Shown here: in pieces, positions 17,791-27,499 of the stretch
How the letters are laid out: every line of letters begins with the position of its first letter
How positions within the stretch are numbered: the stretch's first letter is position 1
Assembly (NCBI GenBank): GCA_031549685.1
Contig: JAVBPG010000034.1
Coordinates: forward strand, 1 to 62,361
DNA: 62,361 nucleotides
Direction: 5' to 3'
Origin: JAITMY01 sp031549685
GTDB taxonomy: Bacteria > Bacteroidota > Bacteroidia > Bacteroidales > UBA932
The notes under the pieces: generated by a model
Told to the model about the DNA's origin: nothing
The model's input: the letters and a program-made list of their open reading frames with translations, nothing else
Databases searched by the model: none
Program-made: the position numbers and the translations under genes

Positions 17791-18807
17791 TTGACCTGGA
17801 AAAATAATATCCCCGCCCTGAAGGGCCTGCTGGCCGAGGCTAAGCGCATGCTCGTGGTATCGCACATGAACCCCGATGGCGATGCCGTAGGCGCATCGCT
17901 GGGCATGTGGCACTACCTAAAGGCGGCGTACCCCGAGGCCGAAGTGCGCGTCATGTTTCCCAACAAGTTCCCCGAATTCCTATCGTGGATTGACGGCGCG
18001 AGCGAGGCCATAATCTACGCCGATAACAAGACGGTGGCAAAGGAGTATATGAGCGGTTGCAACCTGATTTTTTGCCTCGACTTTAACGCCATTTCACGCC
18101 TCGAAAATTTGGGCGAAGAGCTGGCCGGCTGCCCCGCGCCCCGCGTTTTAATAGACCACCACATACAGCCATCCTCCGATTTCAACCTCGTATTCTCCGA
18201 CGTGTCGATGAGCTCTACCGCCGAGTTTGTGTACCGGGTGGTAACCGAGCTGGGCGGAAAAGCGATGCTGAGCAAAGCGGCGGCCGAGGCGCTGTACGTG
18301 GGCCTGATGACCGATACCGGATCGTTTTCGTTTAGCGTAAACACGCCCGATACCTTCCGCATGGCGGCCGATATGATGGAGCTGGGTATCGACAAAAATG
18401 AAATTGCCGCCAAGGTGTACGACAGCTATTCCGAAAATCGCATGCGCCTGCTGGGCTACTGCCTGCAACGGAAGATGAAGGTGTTTGAGCAGCACAAGGC
18501 CGCCTACATTTCGCTGTCGCGGAGGGAGCTCGAGGAGTTCAACTTCCAGCCCGGCGATACCGAGGGCTTTGTCAACTTTCCGCTGTCGATAAAAGGGATT
18601 GAGCTGGCGGCGCTCTTTACCGAGTCGCTGGATCGTACGCACATTCGCGTTTCGCTGCGCTCAAAGGGCAAGGAAATTTCGGTCAACGAGCTGGCGCGCG
18701 CCGAGTTCAACGGCGGCGGGCATTTTAACGCCGCCGGCGGAAAATTTTTTAAGCCGCTCAGGGAGTGCGAGGCGCACTTTGAAAAGGTGTTGAAGGAGAG
18801 ATTTTGA
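17791..18807 (+). CDS. nrnA: DHH-family phosphoesterase, NrnA-like
   Basis: This cytoplasmic manganese-dependent enzyme probably degrades very short RNAs and may remove phosphate from PAP (3'-phosphoadenosine 5'-phosphate), as NrnA does. Motif SHMNPDGDAVGAS is at residues 24-36, a further metal aspartate is in CLDFNAISR, and the signature DHH is at 122-124. The C-terminal DHHA1 domain ends with the substrate motif GGGHFNAAGG. The length of 338 fits. The best start is a TTG at 17791, since no ATG lies between it and the first motif. The gene is followed at once by three FKBP lipoproteins. Confidence 0.92.
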   Translation: MTWKNNIPALKGLLAEAKRMLVVSHMNPDGDAVGASLGMWHYLKAAYPEAEVRVMFPNKFPEFLSWIDGASEAIIYADNKTVAKEYMSGCNLIFCLDFNAISRLENLGEELAGCPAPRVLIDHHIQPSSDFNLVFSDVSMSSTAEFVYRVVTELGGKAMLSKAAAEALYVGLMTDTGSFSFSVNTPDTFRMAADMMELGIDKNEIAAKVYDSYSENRMRLLGYCLQRKMKVFEQHKAAYISLSRRELEEFNFQPGDTEGFVNFPLSIKGIELAALFTESLDRTHIRVSLRSKGKEISVNELARAEFNGGGHFNAAGGKFFKPLRECEAHFEKVLKERF

Positions 18808-18816
18808 TTGCTGCCG

Positions 18817-19347
18817 ATGAAGCTGACTAAAGCATACCTTTGTGTGGCGTTGCTTGCCTTGGCGCAGTGCGGGTCGCCCAAGGAGCAGGCTCCGCAGGGT
18901 GTCGTAGTGCCGAACGATAAGCAGCTTTTGCAGGATGTAAACAGGTACCTGAGCGAAAAGGAGCAGGATATTTTATCGGGCTACGTGGCGCGCCAGCACC
19001 TGGATATGCACCAAAGCAGCAGCGGGTACTACTACCAGCTGGTGGAGCAGGGTAGGGGTGCTGTCATTGCTAATGGCGATGTGGTGCGCCTGCACGGCCG
19101 CATTTTTTTGATTGACGGAACGCCCTGCTACGCCTACGATGCGCAGCATCCGCTTGAGCTTAGGCTGGGGGTTTACCCCGATATTAAAATTCTGAATACA
19201 GCGCTGTTGGGTGTAAAAGAGGGGAGTAAGTTGCGCTTTGTTTTTCCGTCGCACATGGCCTACGGCCTGATGGGCGATGGTAATAAAATACCCCCGCGAA
19301 GCCCGCTGGTGTGCGAGCTTGTAGTTGTAAAAGTTGAAAAGAGATAA
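18817..19347 (+). CDS. FKBP-type peptidyl-prolyl isomerase lipoprotein, first of three
   Basis: A lipoprotein signal ends at LALAQC. Of the 176 residues, the C-terminal half is an FKBP domain: NGDVVRLHGRIFLIDG begins it and FVFPSHMAYGLMGDGNKIPP forms the active-site loop. It should help fold periplasmic or outer-membrane proteins. The ATG at 18817 gives a proper lipobox; a TTG at 18808 touches the nrnA stop. Gliding bacteria carry a similar lipoprotein (GldI) beside a DHH phosphoesterase, but nothing here shows gliding. Its 3' end precedes the next FKBP start by only 13 bases. Confidence 0.85.
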   Translation: MKLTKAYLCVALLALAQCGSPKEQAPQGVVVPNDKQLLQDVNRYLSEKEQDILSGYVARQHLDMHQSSSGYYYQLVEQGRGAVIANGDVVRLHGRIFLIDGTPCYAYDAQHPLELRLGVYPDIKILNTALLGVKEGSKLRFVFPSHMAYGLMGDGNKIPPRSPLVCELVVVKVEKR

Positions 19348-19360
19348 GCCGTTTTTTTGT

Positions 19361-19876
19361 ATGCCTAAATGGAGCCTTGCCATACTGCTGCTTGCTGCCG
19401 GTTGTGTTTTTGCCTCGTGCAAAAAGGATGACACGGAGGAAAAGCAGCGCGCCTCGATAGAAAGCTACATAACAACGCAGCTTAAGGCGCCGGTGGATGA
19501 AAAGGATGGCGTGTACCTGGTGCTGCTGGCCGTTGACTCGAGCGGTAGCGAGCGAATACCGGTAAAGGCGGGCGATGTGGTGGAGTTCGAGTACCAGGCA
19601 ATCGTGCTGGGAGGCTCCGTGTTTGCCACCAGCGATGACTCCATTGCAGCCAGAAATTATATTGCCGCTACCAGAATCGGTGCCGTTAGGGTGGGCGAGG
19701 GGAATTTGATAGGCGGCCTGGATGTGGGCCTGCAGCGCATGGCGCTGGGCGATCACGGAGTGCTGATTTTTCCCTTTACCATGGGCTACGGCGAGCTGTA
19801 TGTAGGCCAGGTGCCGCCCGGGTCGGCGCTTATTTTTGAGGTGTTTGTAACGAAAGTAAACGACAATATTTATTAA
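19361..19876 (+). CDS. FKBP-type peptidyl-prolyl isomerase lipoprotein, second of three
   Basis: The 171-residue lipoprotein has its acceptor cysteine in FASCKKDD. The FKBP core runs from KAGDVVEFEYQAIVLGG to FPFTMGYGELYVGQVPPGS. I chose the ATG at 19361; an in-frame TTG at 19334 would overlap the previous gene. It shares layout with the genes on both sides, so the three are probably old tandem duplicates. The role, folding of exported proteins, is inferred from the family. Confidence 0.85.
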   Translation: MPKWSLAILLLAAGCVFASCKKDDTEEKQRASIESYITTQLKAPVDEKDGVYLVLLAVDSSGSERIPVKAGDVVEFEYQAIVLGGSVFATSDDSIAARNYIAATRIGAVRVGEGNLIGGLDVGLQRMALGDHGVLIFPFTMGYGELYVGQVPPGSALIFEVFVTKVNDNIY

Positions 19877-19894
19877 AAAGCGATACTATTTAAG

Positions 19895-20941
19895 ATGTAT
19901 TTTATGAAGATTAAAGGATACCTGCTTTGTGCTGTAACATTGTTATTATTAGTTGGTTGTGCTGAAGAGCCCTCGGAGTCGGCGCGCGATAACGAGCTGC
20001 TGCTGGTAAGCTCCACGGCGGAGCTGTACTTCCCCAATGCAACCCCAATGCAAGGCTACGACGATGGCAGCTTGTGGGTCATTTCGCACGCGCAGGTGGG
20101 CACGGGGAGCAAGCCCATGCCCGGCAGCTACGTGGCCTTTGACTACACGGGAAAGCTGCTGCCCATTTCGCAATCAAAAATATTTCAAACCACCAGCCTT
20201 TGGCGGGATAGCCTGCTGGGCACGTTCTCCACTGCCAAGCACTACGCGCCCTACTTCCTTTTGGACACGGCAAGCATGCCCGCATCGCTGCTCGCAATGC
20301 TGCAGCAAATGAGCGTGGGCGATACGGCTAAGGTGCTGTCGGCATCGTGGCTGGCCTCCGGTACCACGGGCCCCGCCGTGCCCGCCAATACGCCGGTTAT
20401 TTTTACGCTTATCCTGCGCGAGGTGGTAAGCGACCCCCGGCAGCGCGAGCTGGATATGGTGCAGCGCTACGTGGATTCGGTAAATACCCTTACGCCCGGA
20501 AGGTTTGTTCAGGGGCGGGATTACGAAAATTCATTGCTCCCCGGCTTTTACATCAGCTACACCGATACGGTGCCGCTGGCCGACTCGGCCCACTACGCCG
20601 AGGATTTGGACGATATATCGGTAAAGTACGAGGGGCACTACCTGCAGGATAATTTCTTGCTCGACACCAACATTGATTCGGTGGCCAAAGCCTATGGCTG
20701 GTCAATTACCACCACCGACTCTACCTACTTTACCTACGTTTTTTCGGAGGATGCCTCAAGCACAGCGGTAATTAAGGCCTTTCAATACGCGGTGCGGCAT
20801 GTGGCGCCCGGCAGCTGGGTGGAGGTGGTGTTTACCTCGAACTACGGGTATGGTAAGACGGGCTCATCACAGGTCACTTCCCGTCCGGTATATGCGTACA
20901 CACCTCTTCGCTACAGAATTTACGTGGCAAAAATAGATTAG
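19895..20941 (+). CDS. Double FKBP-like lipoprotein, third of three
   Basis: At 348 residues this is about twice the length of its neighbours. A lipoprotein signal ends at LLVGC. A first FKBP-like domain (about 60-180) contains GSYVAFDYTGKLLPIS and the PANTPVIFTLILREV closing strand. A second, more diverged one (about 200-345) contains DDISVKYEGHYLQDN and a final strand LRYRIYVAKID. The catalytic aromatic residues are less clear, so a binding or chaperone role is possible. ATG codons at 19895 and 19904 both serve. The gene converges with tsaD 17 bases later. Confidence 0.75.
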   Translation: MYFMKIKGYLLCAVTLLLLVGCAEEPSESARDNELLLVSSTAELYFPNATPMQGYDDGSLWVISHAQVGTGSKPMPGSYVAFDYTGKLLPISQSKIFQTTSLWRDSLLGTFSTAKHYAPYFLLDTASMPASLLAMLQQMSVGDTAKVLSASWLASGTTGPAVPANTPVIFTLILREVVSDPRQRELDMVQRYVDSVNTLTPGRFVQGRDYENSLLPGFYISYTDTVPLADSAHYAEDLDDISVKYEGHYLQDNFLLDTNIDSVAKAYGWSITTTDSTYFTYVFSEDASSTAVIKAFQYAVRHVAPGSWVEVVFTSNYGYGKTGSSQVTSRPVYAYTPLRYRIYVAKID

Positions 20942-20958
20942 AGTAGCAGCTTCTTTTG

Positions 20959-21978
20959 CTACATCCTTGCCAGCGGCGCTACATCAAGTGGCGCCGTTTC
21001 GCCGTTTTGCAGCTTGTAAAGACCCGCTATGGCTATCATGGCGGCGTTGTCGGTGGTGTAGCGCAGCTCGGGCAGGTAGGTGCTCCAGCCGTGTTTTTCC
21101 CCCATGCCTTTTATGGCGTTGCGCAGGCCCGAGTTGGCCGAAACGCCGCCCGCTATGGCCACCTCCCTTACGCCCGTTTGCCGCGCGGCTTTTTCCAGCT
21201 TATTCAGCAAAATGTCAATAATGGTGCGCTGTAGCGAGGCGCACAGGTCGGCCTTGTTTTCCTCAATGAAGCCGGGATTTTGCGCCACGCTGTCGCGCAG
21301 AAAGTATAAAAAGGAAGTTTTGAGCCCGCTAAAGCTATAGTCGAAATTGGTAATTTGCGGCTTGGCAAAGTTGAATTTCTGGGCGTTGCCCTGCGCGGCC
21401 AGCCTGTCCACCACGGGGCCGCCCGGGTAGGGCAAGTCCATTACCTTGGCGCACTTGTCGAATGCTTCGCCGGCGGCATCGTCAATGGTTTGTCCGATGA
21501 TTTCGTGCTCCAGCGGTTTTTTTACCAGCAAAATTTGGGTGTGCCCGCCCGATACCAAAAGGCAAAGAAACGGAAATTTGGGGTGCGGTAAATTTTTGCC
21601 GGGTTCATCGATAAAGTGCGACAGCACGTGCCCCTGCAGGTGGTTAACCTCCACCAGCGGTGCGCCCGTGGCCAGCGACAGGCCTTTGGCAAACGAGGTG
21701 CCCACCAGCAGCGAACCCATAAGCCCCGGGCCGCGCGTAAAGGCAATGGCGCTGAGGTTGGCGGGTTGAATGTGTGCCACCTCCAGCGCGCGGTGTACCA
21801 CCGGAATAATATTTTGCTGGTGCGCCCTCGAGGCCAGCTCGGGCACCACGCCGCCGTACGCCTCGTGCACGCTTTGGTTGGCAATAACGTTGGAGAGTAG
21901 CGTGGTGCCGCGTATTACGGCGGCCGAGGTGTCGTCGCACGAGGACTCTATGCCGAGGATAACAGGCTGATTTTCCAC
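20959..21978 (-). CDS. tsaD: tRNA N6-threonylcarbamoyladenosine transferase TsaD
   Basis: TsaD installs the t6A modification at A37 of ANN-decoding tRNAs, working with TsaB, TsaE and TsaC. The 339-residue protein has an ASKHA fold starting LGIESSCDDTSAA. The metal histidines lie in NHLQGHVLSHF (His113 and His117), and GGVSANSGLR is near the C-terminus. The length and start are standard. It is transcribed divergently from tamB. Confidence 0.96.
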   Translation of the reverse strand: MENQPVILGIESSCDDTSAAVIRGTTLLSNVIANQSVHEAYGGVVPELASRAHQQNIIPVVHRALEVAHIQPANLSAIAFTRGPGLMGSLLVGTSFAKGLSLATGAPLVEVNHLQGHVLSHFIDEPGKNLPHPKFPFLCLLVSGGHTQILLVKKPLEHEIIGQTIDDAAGEAFDKCAKVMDLPYPGGPVVDRLAAQGNAQKFNFAKPQITNFDYSFSGLKTSFLYFLRDSVAQNPGFIEENKADLCASLQRTIIDILLNKLEKAARQTGVREVAIAGGVSANSGLRNAIKGMGEKHGWSTYLPELRYTTDNAAMIAIAGLYKLQNGETAPLDVAPLARM

Positions 21979-22054
21979 AAAAATAAATTCGTAAAAATTA
22001 AGGAATTGGCGCTATCGATTTTAGCGAAACAAAGCACAAATGTAGTAATTTTGC

Positions 22055-25000
22055 TTGCTTGAGCAAGCAGCTCGACCTGCCTGCGTACTTCATTGTAGAG
22101 CCATTAAAAAGATTGTAATCATACTGACTGTGGTGCTGGTGGTGCTGTTTTTACTGCCGGTAGCGCTGTTTTATACCGTGCAGTACCCCAAGGTGCAGCA
22201 GCGCCTGGTGCACGAGGCCACCCACATGCTCTCCACCAAGCTGCACACCACGGTAAGCGTGGGCAGCATTCGCTTTAGGCTTTTCAACCGCCTGGCCATG
22301 CAGAATGTGTACGTGCAGGATTTGAAGGGCGACACCCTGTTTTACGCGGGGCAAGTATCGGCCTCGCTGTCGAGCTTTCGCTACTCCGAAAGGCAAATAG
22401 GCGTGGGTACGCTCGAACTTGCCGATGCCAAGTTTACGCTGCTGCGCGATACCTCGGGTAACGTTAACCTCAAGTTTATTATCGATGCTTTAGCATCGGA
22501 AAAAAGCGATACGGCGGTGGTGGCGCCCGAGAAAAAGCCCTATGCCCTGCGCGTCAACCGCGTAAATGCCCGTGGGGTTCACTTCAACTTTGTGGATGAG
22601 CTTGCACCCGACTCAACGTACGAAGGTTCCATTAACTATAAAAATCTACACGTAAGTGATTTGGCGCTTGATGTGCGCGAGCTTAAGCTCGACGGCGACA
22701 CCATGACCTGCCGGCTGGAGCTGCTGCAGTTCCGCGAGCGTAGCGGCCTCAACATGCGGCGACTTGGCGGATTTGTAAGCATTGCGCCAAAATTTATTGA
22801 GATAAAAGAGCTGCAAATCCTCGACGACTTTTCCGACATCCGCGCCAGCTACTACCGCATGGATTTTGAGCAGTACGGCGGCTTTAAGAATTACCTGGAG
22901 AAGGTCAGCATGTCGGCCGACTTTACGGAGGCCAAGGTCGATTTTTTTACCATCGGATTTTTTGCGCATCCCCTGGCCAAAATGCACCTGCCGCTCACGC
23001 TTTCGGGCAAGGTAAACGGGCCGGTAGGCAACCTCAAGGGGCGTAACCTTGAGCTGACTTACGGCCAGGGCACCAAGGCCACGGTAAGCTTTTCGATGAA
23101 GGGCCTGCCCGATGCCCAAAATACCTTTTTTACCTTTGATGTAAAAAAGTTGAGCAGCCGTGCGGGCGACCTGCTGCTGGCCGATAGCGTTGTGCTGAAG
23201 GGTAAATTTGCCAGGCACTCGGAGCTGCTGTCGCACCTGGGCAAGCTGAGCGGCCGCGCGCGGTTTACCGGATTCCTGAGCAGCTTTGTAGCCGACGCTG
23301 CGCTGGCCACCGATGTGGGCAGCGTCATTACCGACCTGTCGTTTACCCCATCGTCGGACACCGCTACCTTGATAAGCGGAACGCTGGGCACCGAGCAGCT
23401 GCAGCTGGGGCAAATGCTTCGCGATAGCCTTGTGGGGCGCTTAAGCTTTTACGGGAAGGTAAGCGGCGAGTTTCGCAGCTTCAAAAAAATGGCGCTGAAC
23501 GCCGACCTCAGCGTGCCGCTGCTCGACTTTAAAGGCTACACCTACCACGGCATCAAAATGAAGGGGCGCCTCACGGGGCAATCGTTCAAGGGGCTCCTAT
23601 CCTGCGATGATAAAAATCTGGATTTTGACTTTCGGGGAGATGTTGATTTTGCCAAGCAGAAACCCACCTTCGATTTTAAGCTGCAGCTGCGGCACGCCGA
23701 CCTGGTAACCCTGCGGCTCAACACGCGCGACAGCATTTCGCGCCTGAGCATGAACGCCACGGCCAACTTTGAGGGCATTCAGCTCGATGATTTGGTGGGC
23801 ACTGTACTTATAGATAACGCAGAGTACAGCTCGGGCAAAGGAAATGTGCAGCAAAAAGCCATATCGCTCAACGTGCATCAGCGGGGCAACGTTAAGATGG
23901 CCGAGCTGAAATCGGACCTGGTCGATGGGCACCTGCAGGCTCGAGGCAGCGTGTCGGCGCTTTTGCCCACGCTCGACTCGGTAGTGCGCTACTACATCCC
24001 GGCCTTGTCCCCGCTGGTGTCGAGCAAAAAGTCCGCACCGGTTAAAGCTGATCCCAATAAGCCGATAAAAGGAAAAGCATTTGCAGTAAAGAAGGAGCAG
24101 GAGTACGAGTTTGAGCTCCGCACCAAGAGCGTTGAGAAATTTTTTGAAATAGTAACACCCGGCTTCATGCTGGCCGATAGCACCAGCGTAAGCGGTCGTT
24201 TTGGCGCCGATGTAGGCAGGGTAAGGCTTAGCGTGAGCACATCGGCCATGCGGTTTGGTGCCAATAAGATATTGAACCTGTCGCTGCGCTCCACCGCTGT
24301 ACCCGACTCGTCGCTATCGCTGAAGCTAAAGGTGGACAGGTTTGGCCTGGGCGACCTGTCGGTAGATAAGTTGAGCGCGAACGGCAAGCTCAGGGGCGGG
24401 CACCTCTCCCTCAGCGCCGACTACGCAACGGCTATAGCCTCGGGCAACCTCAACGCCAAGGTACACCTTTTTAAGGACCGGCGCAACGATTTGGCGCTTG
24501 ATGTGGCGCTATACCCCTCCAAGGTGGTGCTGGGCGATACGGTGTGGAACCTATCGCCAAGCCAAATCAGGGTAGAGAAAAAACGCTACTCCATAAGCAA
24601 CTTTAAGCTTGCCAACGAGCACCAAATGATGTATGTCAACGGTGTAATATCCAATAGTATACGCGATTCGGTAGATTGCGAGTTGCGATCCGTTTACGTA
24701 CGTCCGCTGCTGCGCGCGTTTGGCAGCAAGGCCGATTTGGACGGAAAAGTTTCGGGCAAGGCAAGGCTTAACGGCCTGCTCTCCTCCTCGCCTGTTTTCT
24801 TTATCAACATGCAGGCCTCCGATATTGTTATCGCAAAAAATGAGATGGGGAATTTGTCTCTGCGTAGCTTCATGGAGGACGATAAAGATATTTCCCTGTA
24901 TGCCGAGCTGGAGAAAAAGGGCGTTGAAAAGTTAAACCTGTCGGGGGTGCTGAAGCCCAACGGACAGCTGCAGACCACAGCCAAGTTAACGGGCATGGAA

Positions 25001-26674
25001 ATTGCAATTTTAAACCCGCTGCTGAAGGGCGTGCTGTCGGATATCAGCGGAACGCTTGACGATAACATAGAAATTACGGGGCCGCTAAAAGACTTGCGGA
25101 TCAACGGTAAGCTGCGGTTGAGCAACGGCGCGCTGAGGGTCGATTTTCTCAACACGCTCTACCAAGTACAGGGGCCGGTGGAGTTTGATAACAGCACCAT
25201 GCGCATGCGCAACCACGTGGCCACCGATGATAAGAATCGCACGGCCAAGCTCAGCTTTACGCTGGGCAACCTCACGCAGCCCCAAAAGTTGTACTACCAG
25301 CTTAAGGTGGAGCCACGCAACTTCCATGTGCTTAACACCACCGAGCGAAATAGCGATATCTTTTACGGGCAAGCGTACGCTACCGGAGTGGTGCAAATTC
25401 AGGGTAAGCCGGGCGAAGTAGATATTTCGGCGGCGGCGAGCACCGAGCCCAACACGCAGCTCTCCATTCCGCTTGGCGGTGCGGCGCAGGCGCAGCAGTC
25501 CGGCCTCATTGATTTTGTTACACCGGCCGACAAGGAGATGAAAAAGAAGGTGGTGGAGAAGCCGGTGGAGCCGACCAACCTCAACGTGGAGCTGGATTTT
25601 AAGGTAACACCCGAGGCCGAGGTAGTGCTGGTGCTTAACCAAAATACGGGCGACGTGATTAAGGCCGCGGGCAACGGAAACCTGAAGCTTGAGGTGCAAC
25701 CCAAGAACAGCATATTCCGCGTGTTTGGCGACTACACCATGCAGCGCGGGGAGTACGCCGTATCCATCCAGAACCTGCTCAGCATAAAGTTTAAAATAGA
25801 TAACGGAAGCGTTATCCACTTCAGCGGTGATATCGACGCCGCCACCTCCGATATTCAGGCCAGCTACAGGCCGCTGCGCGTACCGCTGTCGGGCCTCTTT
25901 GGCGATACCGTTAACAGCCGCTACAAGCATCCGGTACCCATTGATTGCAAGGTGCACATGACCGGAAGGCTCACGGCGCCCGACCTCAAGTTTAGCATTG
26001 ATGCGCCCACGGTGGATAGCGAAACGCGCGACCGCATGCAGGCGCAGCTCAGCTCCGAAGATAACGTGCTTACGCAGTTCTTGTCGCTGGTGCTCGTGGG
26101 GCAGTTCCTGCCGCAGGGCAATTCGTCGTTCGGCGAAACGCTGGGTGGCGCCACCATTGGCGAGCTCTTAACCGCACAAATGACCAGCCTCGTTTCGCAG
26201 TTTGTCGATGCCAACATCGCCATCAAGTACACGCCGGCCACCTCCTCCAATCCCGAAACGCAGTTCGGGGCATCGGTAAGCAAAAACCTGTTTTCCGACA
26301 GGCTGTCGCTGAGCGGCAACGTGGACTACCAGTCGCAGCGTAAGCAAACCAACCCCAACTCCAGCGACTTTACCGGCAACATGGAGGTATCGTACATGAT
26401 GGATCCGCAGGGTAAGCTGCGCGTCAAAGCCTTTAGCCATACCGACGACCAGTACTCCGAAATGGTGCAGGGCAGCAACCGCTACGGCGTGGGCGTGGTG
26501 TACCAGGAGGAATTTGACAATTTTGCGGAGCTGTGGAAAGCCATGTTCCGAAAAAAGAAAGCTCAAGATAGCCCTGTAAAGGAGCCGGAGAAAGTGGTGC
26601 CTCCGCCGGATACCGCGCCGCTGCGCGATACGGTATCGGTGCCGGATAGCACAGGGTACGTGTCGCCACCGTAG
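22055..26674 (+). CDS. tamB: TamB/DUF490-type translocation-assembly protein
   Basis: The protein of about 1,530 residues has one N-terminal membrane anchor (KKIVIILTVVLVVLFLLPVA) and then a very long beta-rich body. A DUF490/TamB C-terminal domain lies at about residues 1100-1450, and a proline-rich tail closes the protein. TamB-like proteins bridge the periplasm and serve outer-membrane protein insertion or lipid transport. No ATG is available before the anchor. The candidates are the TTG at 22055 and an ATT at 22103 that would start exactly at the anchor. A TAATTTTG box at 22046-22053 would give a nearly leaderless mRNA for the TTG. Confidence 0.88.
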   Translation: MLEQAARPACVLHCRAIKKIVIILTVVLVVLFLLPVALFYTVQYPKVQQRLVHEATHMLSTKLHTTVSVGSIRFRLFNRLAMQNVYVQDLKGDTLFYAGQVSASLSSFRYSERQIGVGTLELADAKFTLLRDTSGNVNLKFIIDALASEKSDTAVVAPEKKPYALRVNRVNARGVHFNFVDELAPDSTYEGSINYKNLHVSDLALDVRELKLDGDTMTCRLELLQFRERSGLNMRRLGGFVSIAPKFIEIKELQILDDFSDIRASYYRMDFEQYGGFKNYLEKVSMSADFTEAKVDFFTIGFFAHPLAKMHLPLTLSGKVNGPVGNLKGRNLELTYGQGTKATVSFSMKGLPDAQNTFFTFDVKKLSSRAGDLLLADSVVLKGKFARHSELLSHLGKLSGRARFTGFLSSFVADAALATDVGSVITDLSFTPSSDTATLISGTLGTEQLQLGQMLRDSLVGRLSFYGKVSGEFRSFKKMALNADLSVPLLDFKGYTYHGIKMKGRLTGQSFKGLLSCDDKNLDFDFRGDVDFAKQKPTFDFKLQLRHADLVTLRLNTRDSISRLSMNATANFEGIQLDDLVGTVLIDNAEYSSGKGNVQQKAISLNVHQRGNVKMAELKSDLVDGHLQARGSVSALLPTLDSVVRYYIPALSPLVSSKKSAPVKADPNKPIKGKAFAVKKEQEYEFELRTKSVEKFFEIVTPGFMLADSTSVSGRFGADVGRVRLSVSTSAMRFGANKILNLSLRSTAVPDSSLSLKLKVDRFGLGDLSVDKLSANGKLRGGHLSLSADYATAIASGNLNAKVHLFKDRRNDLALDVALYPSKVVLGDTVWNLSPSQIRVEKKRYSISNFKLANEHQMMYVNGVISNSIRDSVDCELRSVYVRPLLRAFGSKADLDGKVSGKARLNGLLSSSPVFFINMQASDIVIAKNEMGNLSLRSFMEDDKDISLYAELEKKGVEKLNLSGVLKPNGQLQTTAKLTGMEIAILNPLLKGVLSDISGTLDDNIEITGPLKDLRINGKLRLSNGALRVDFLNTLYQVQGPVEFDNSTMRMRNHVATDDKNRTAKLSFTLGNLTQPQKLYYQLKVEPRNFHVLNTTERNSDIFYGQAYATGVVQIQGKPGEVDISAAASTEPNTQLSIPLGGAAQAQQSGLIDFVTPADKEMKKKVVEKPVEPTNLNVELDFKVTPEAEVVLVLNQNTGDVIKAAGNGNLKLEVQPKNSIFRVFGDYTMQRGEYAVSIQNLLSIKFKIDNGSVIHFSGDIDAATSDIQASYRPLRVPLSGLFGDTVNSRYKHPVPIDCKVHMTGRLTAPDLKFSIDAPTVDSETRDRMQAQLSSEDNVLTQFLSLVLVGQFLPQGNSSFGETLGGATIGELLTAQMTSLVSQFVDANIAIKYTPATSSNPETQFGASVSKNLFSDRLSLSGNVDYQSQRKQTNPNSSDFTGNMEVSYMMDPQGKLRVKAFSHTDDQYSEMVQGSNRYGVGVVYQEEFDNFAELWKAMFRKKKAQDSPVKEPEKVVPPPDTAPLRDTVSVPDSTGYVSPP

Positions 26675-26827
26675 CGCTGCTTTACCCCTCCGTACATTTT
26701 ATTAATAGTATTTAACGGCAAAAATTAGCTCAAGACTTTATTTTTTGCAACATTTGCACCGATTTTTCATTGAAAATGCAAGGGATGTAACGCCCATTTA
26801 AACAACCATCATAAATTTTCTAAGCTT

Positions 26828-27499
26828 ATGAATTTTACCTTACTGCAAGTTGCCTCCGAACCGCAACAAATGAACTTTATGGAGCTGGCTATTAAAGGAG
26901 GCTGGGTTATGATTCCTATCCTGCTGCTATCTATTGTAGCCATCTTTATTTTTACAGAGCGCTTCATGGCCATCAACCGGGCATCGCAGGTGGATAGCCA
27001 TTTTATGAGCAACATACGCGAGTACATTCAGTCCAACCGCATTGATGCTGCGGTGGCGCTGTGCCAGGCCAGCGCCACGCCGCAGGCCCGCCTTATCGAG
27101 AAGGGCATTAAGCGCATGGGTGCACCGCTGAGCGATATTCAAACCGCCATTGAAAACGTGGGCGGACTTGAAGTATCGCGCCTCGAAAAAGGGTTAGCCA
27201 TACTGGCTATGGTGGCCGGAGGAGCCCCCATGCTGGGATTTTTGGGAACCGTTACCGGTATGGTGCGCGCCTTCTTCAATATGGCCAGCGCCGGCAACAA
27301 CCTCGATATTCAGGTGCTCTCATCGGGCATATACGAGGCTATGGTTACCACCGTTGCAGGTCTTATCGTGGGTATCATCGCCTACTTTGGGTACAACTAC
27401 CTGGTGTCGCGCGTGCAGCGCGTGGTTTTCCATCTTGAGGCCAGCACCATGGAGTTTATGGATATGCTTTACTCAAAAAATCCAAACCATGGCAATTAA
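26828..27499 (+). CDS. exbB: ExbB/TolQ/MotA family proton channel protein
   Basis: The 223-residue inner-membrane protein has three membrane segments (about 23-43, 125-150 and 170-195) and the conserved AGGAPMLGFLGTVTGMVRAF and TTVAGLIVGIIAYFGYN motifs of the family. It should form the proton channel that energises a TonB-like protein together with ExbD. It overlaps exbD by 11 bases and tonB follows, forming a complete exbB-exbD-tonB operon. A TolQ role cannot be fully excluded, but the downstream TonB supports ExbB. Confidence 0.9.
   Translation: MNFTLLQVASEPQQMNFMELAIKGGWVMIPILLLSIVAIFIFTERFMAINRASQVDSHFMSNIREYIQSNRIDAAVALCQASATPQARLIEKGIKRMGAPLSDIQTAIENVGGLEVSRLEKGLAILAMVAGGAPMLGFLGTVTGMVRAFFNMASAGNNLDIQVLSSGIYEAMVTTVAGLIVGIIAYFGYNYLVSRVQRVVFHLEASTMEFMDMLYSKNPNHGN

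Noticed and set aside
18817..19347. Calling the first FKBP lipoprotein GldI and inferring gliding motility
   Set aside because: FKBP lipoproteins are common in non-gliding Bacteroidetes and no other gld or spr genes are in the window.
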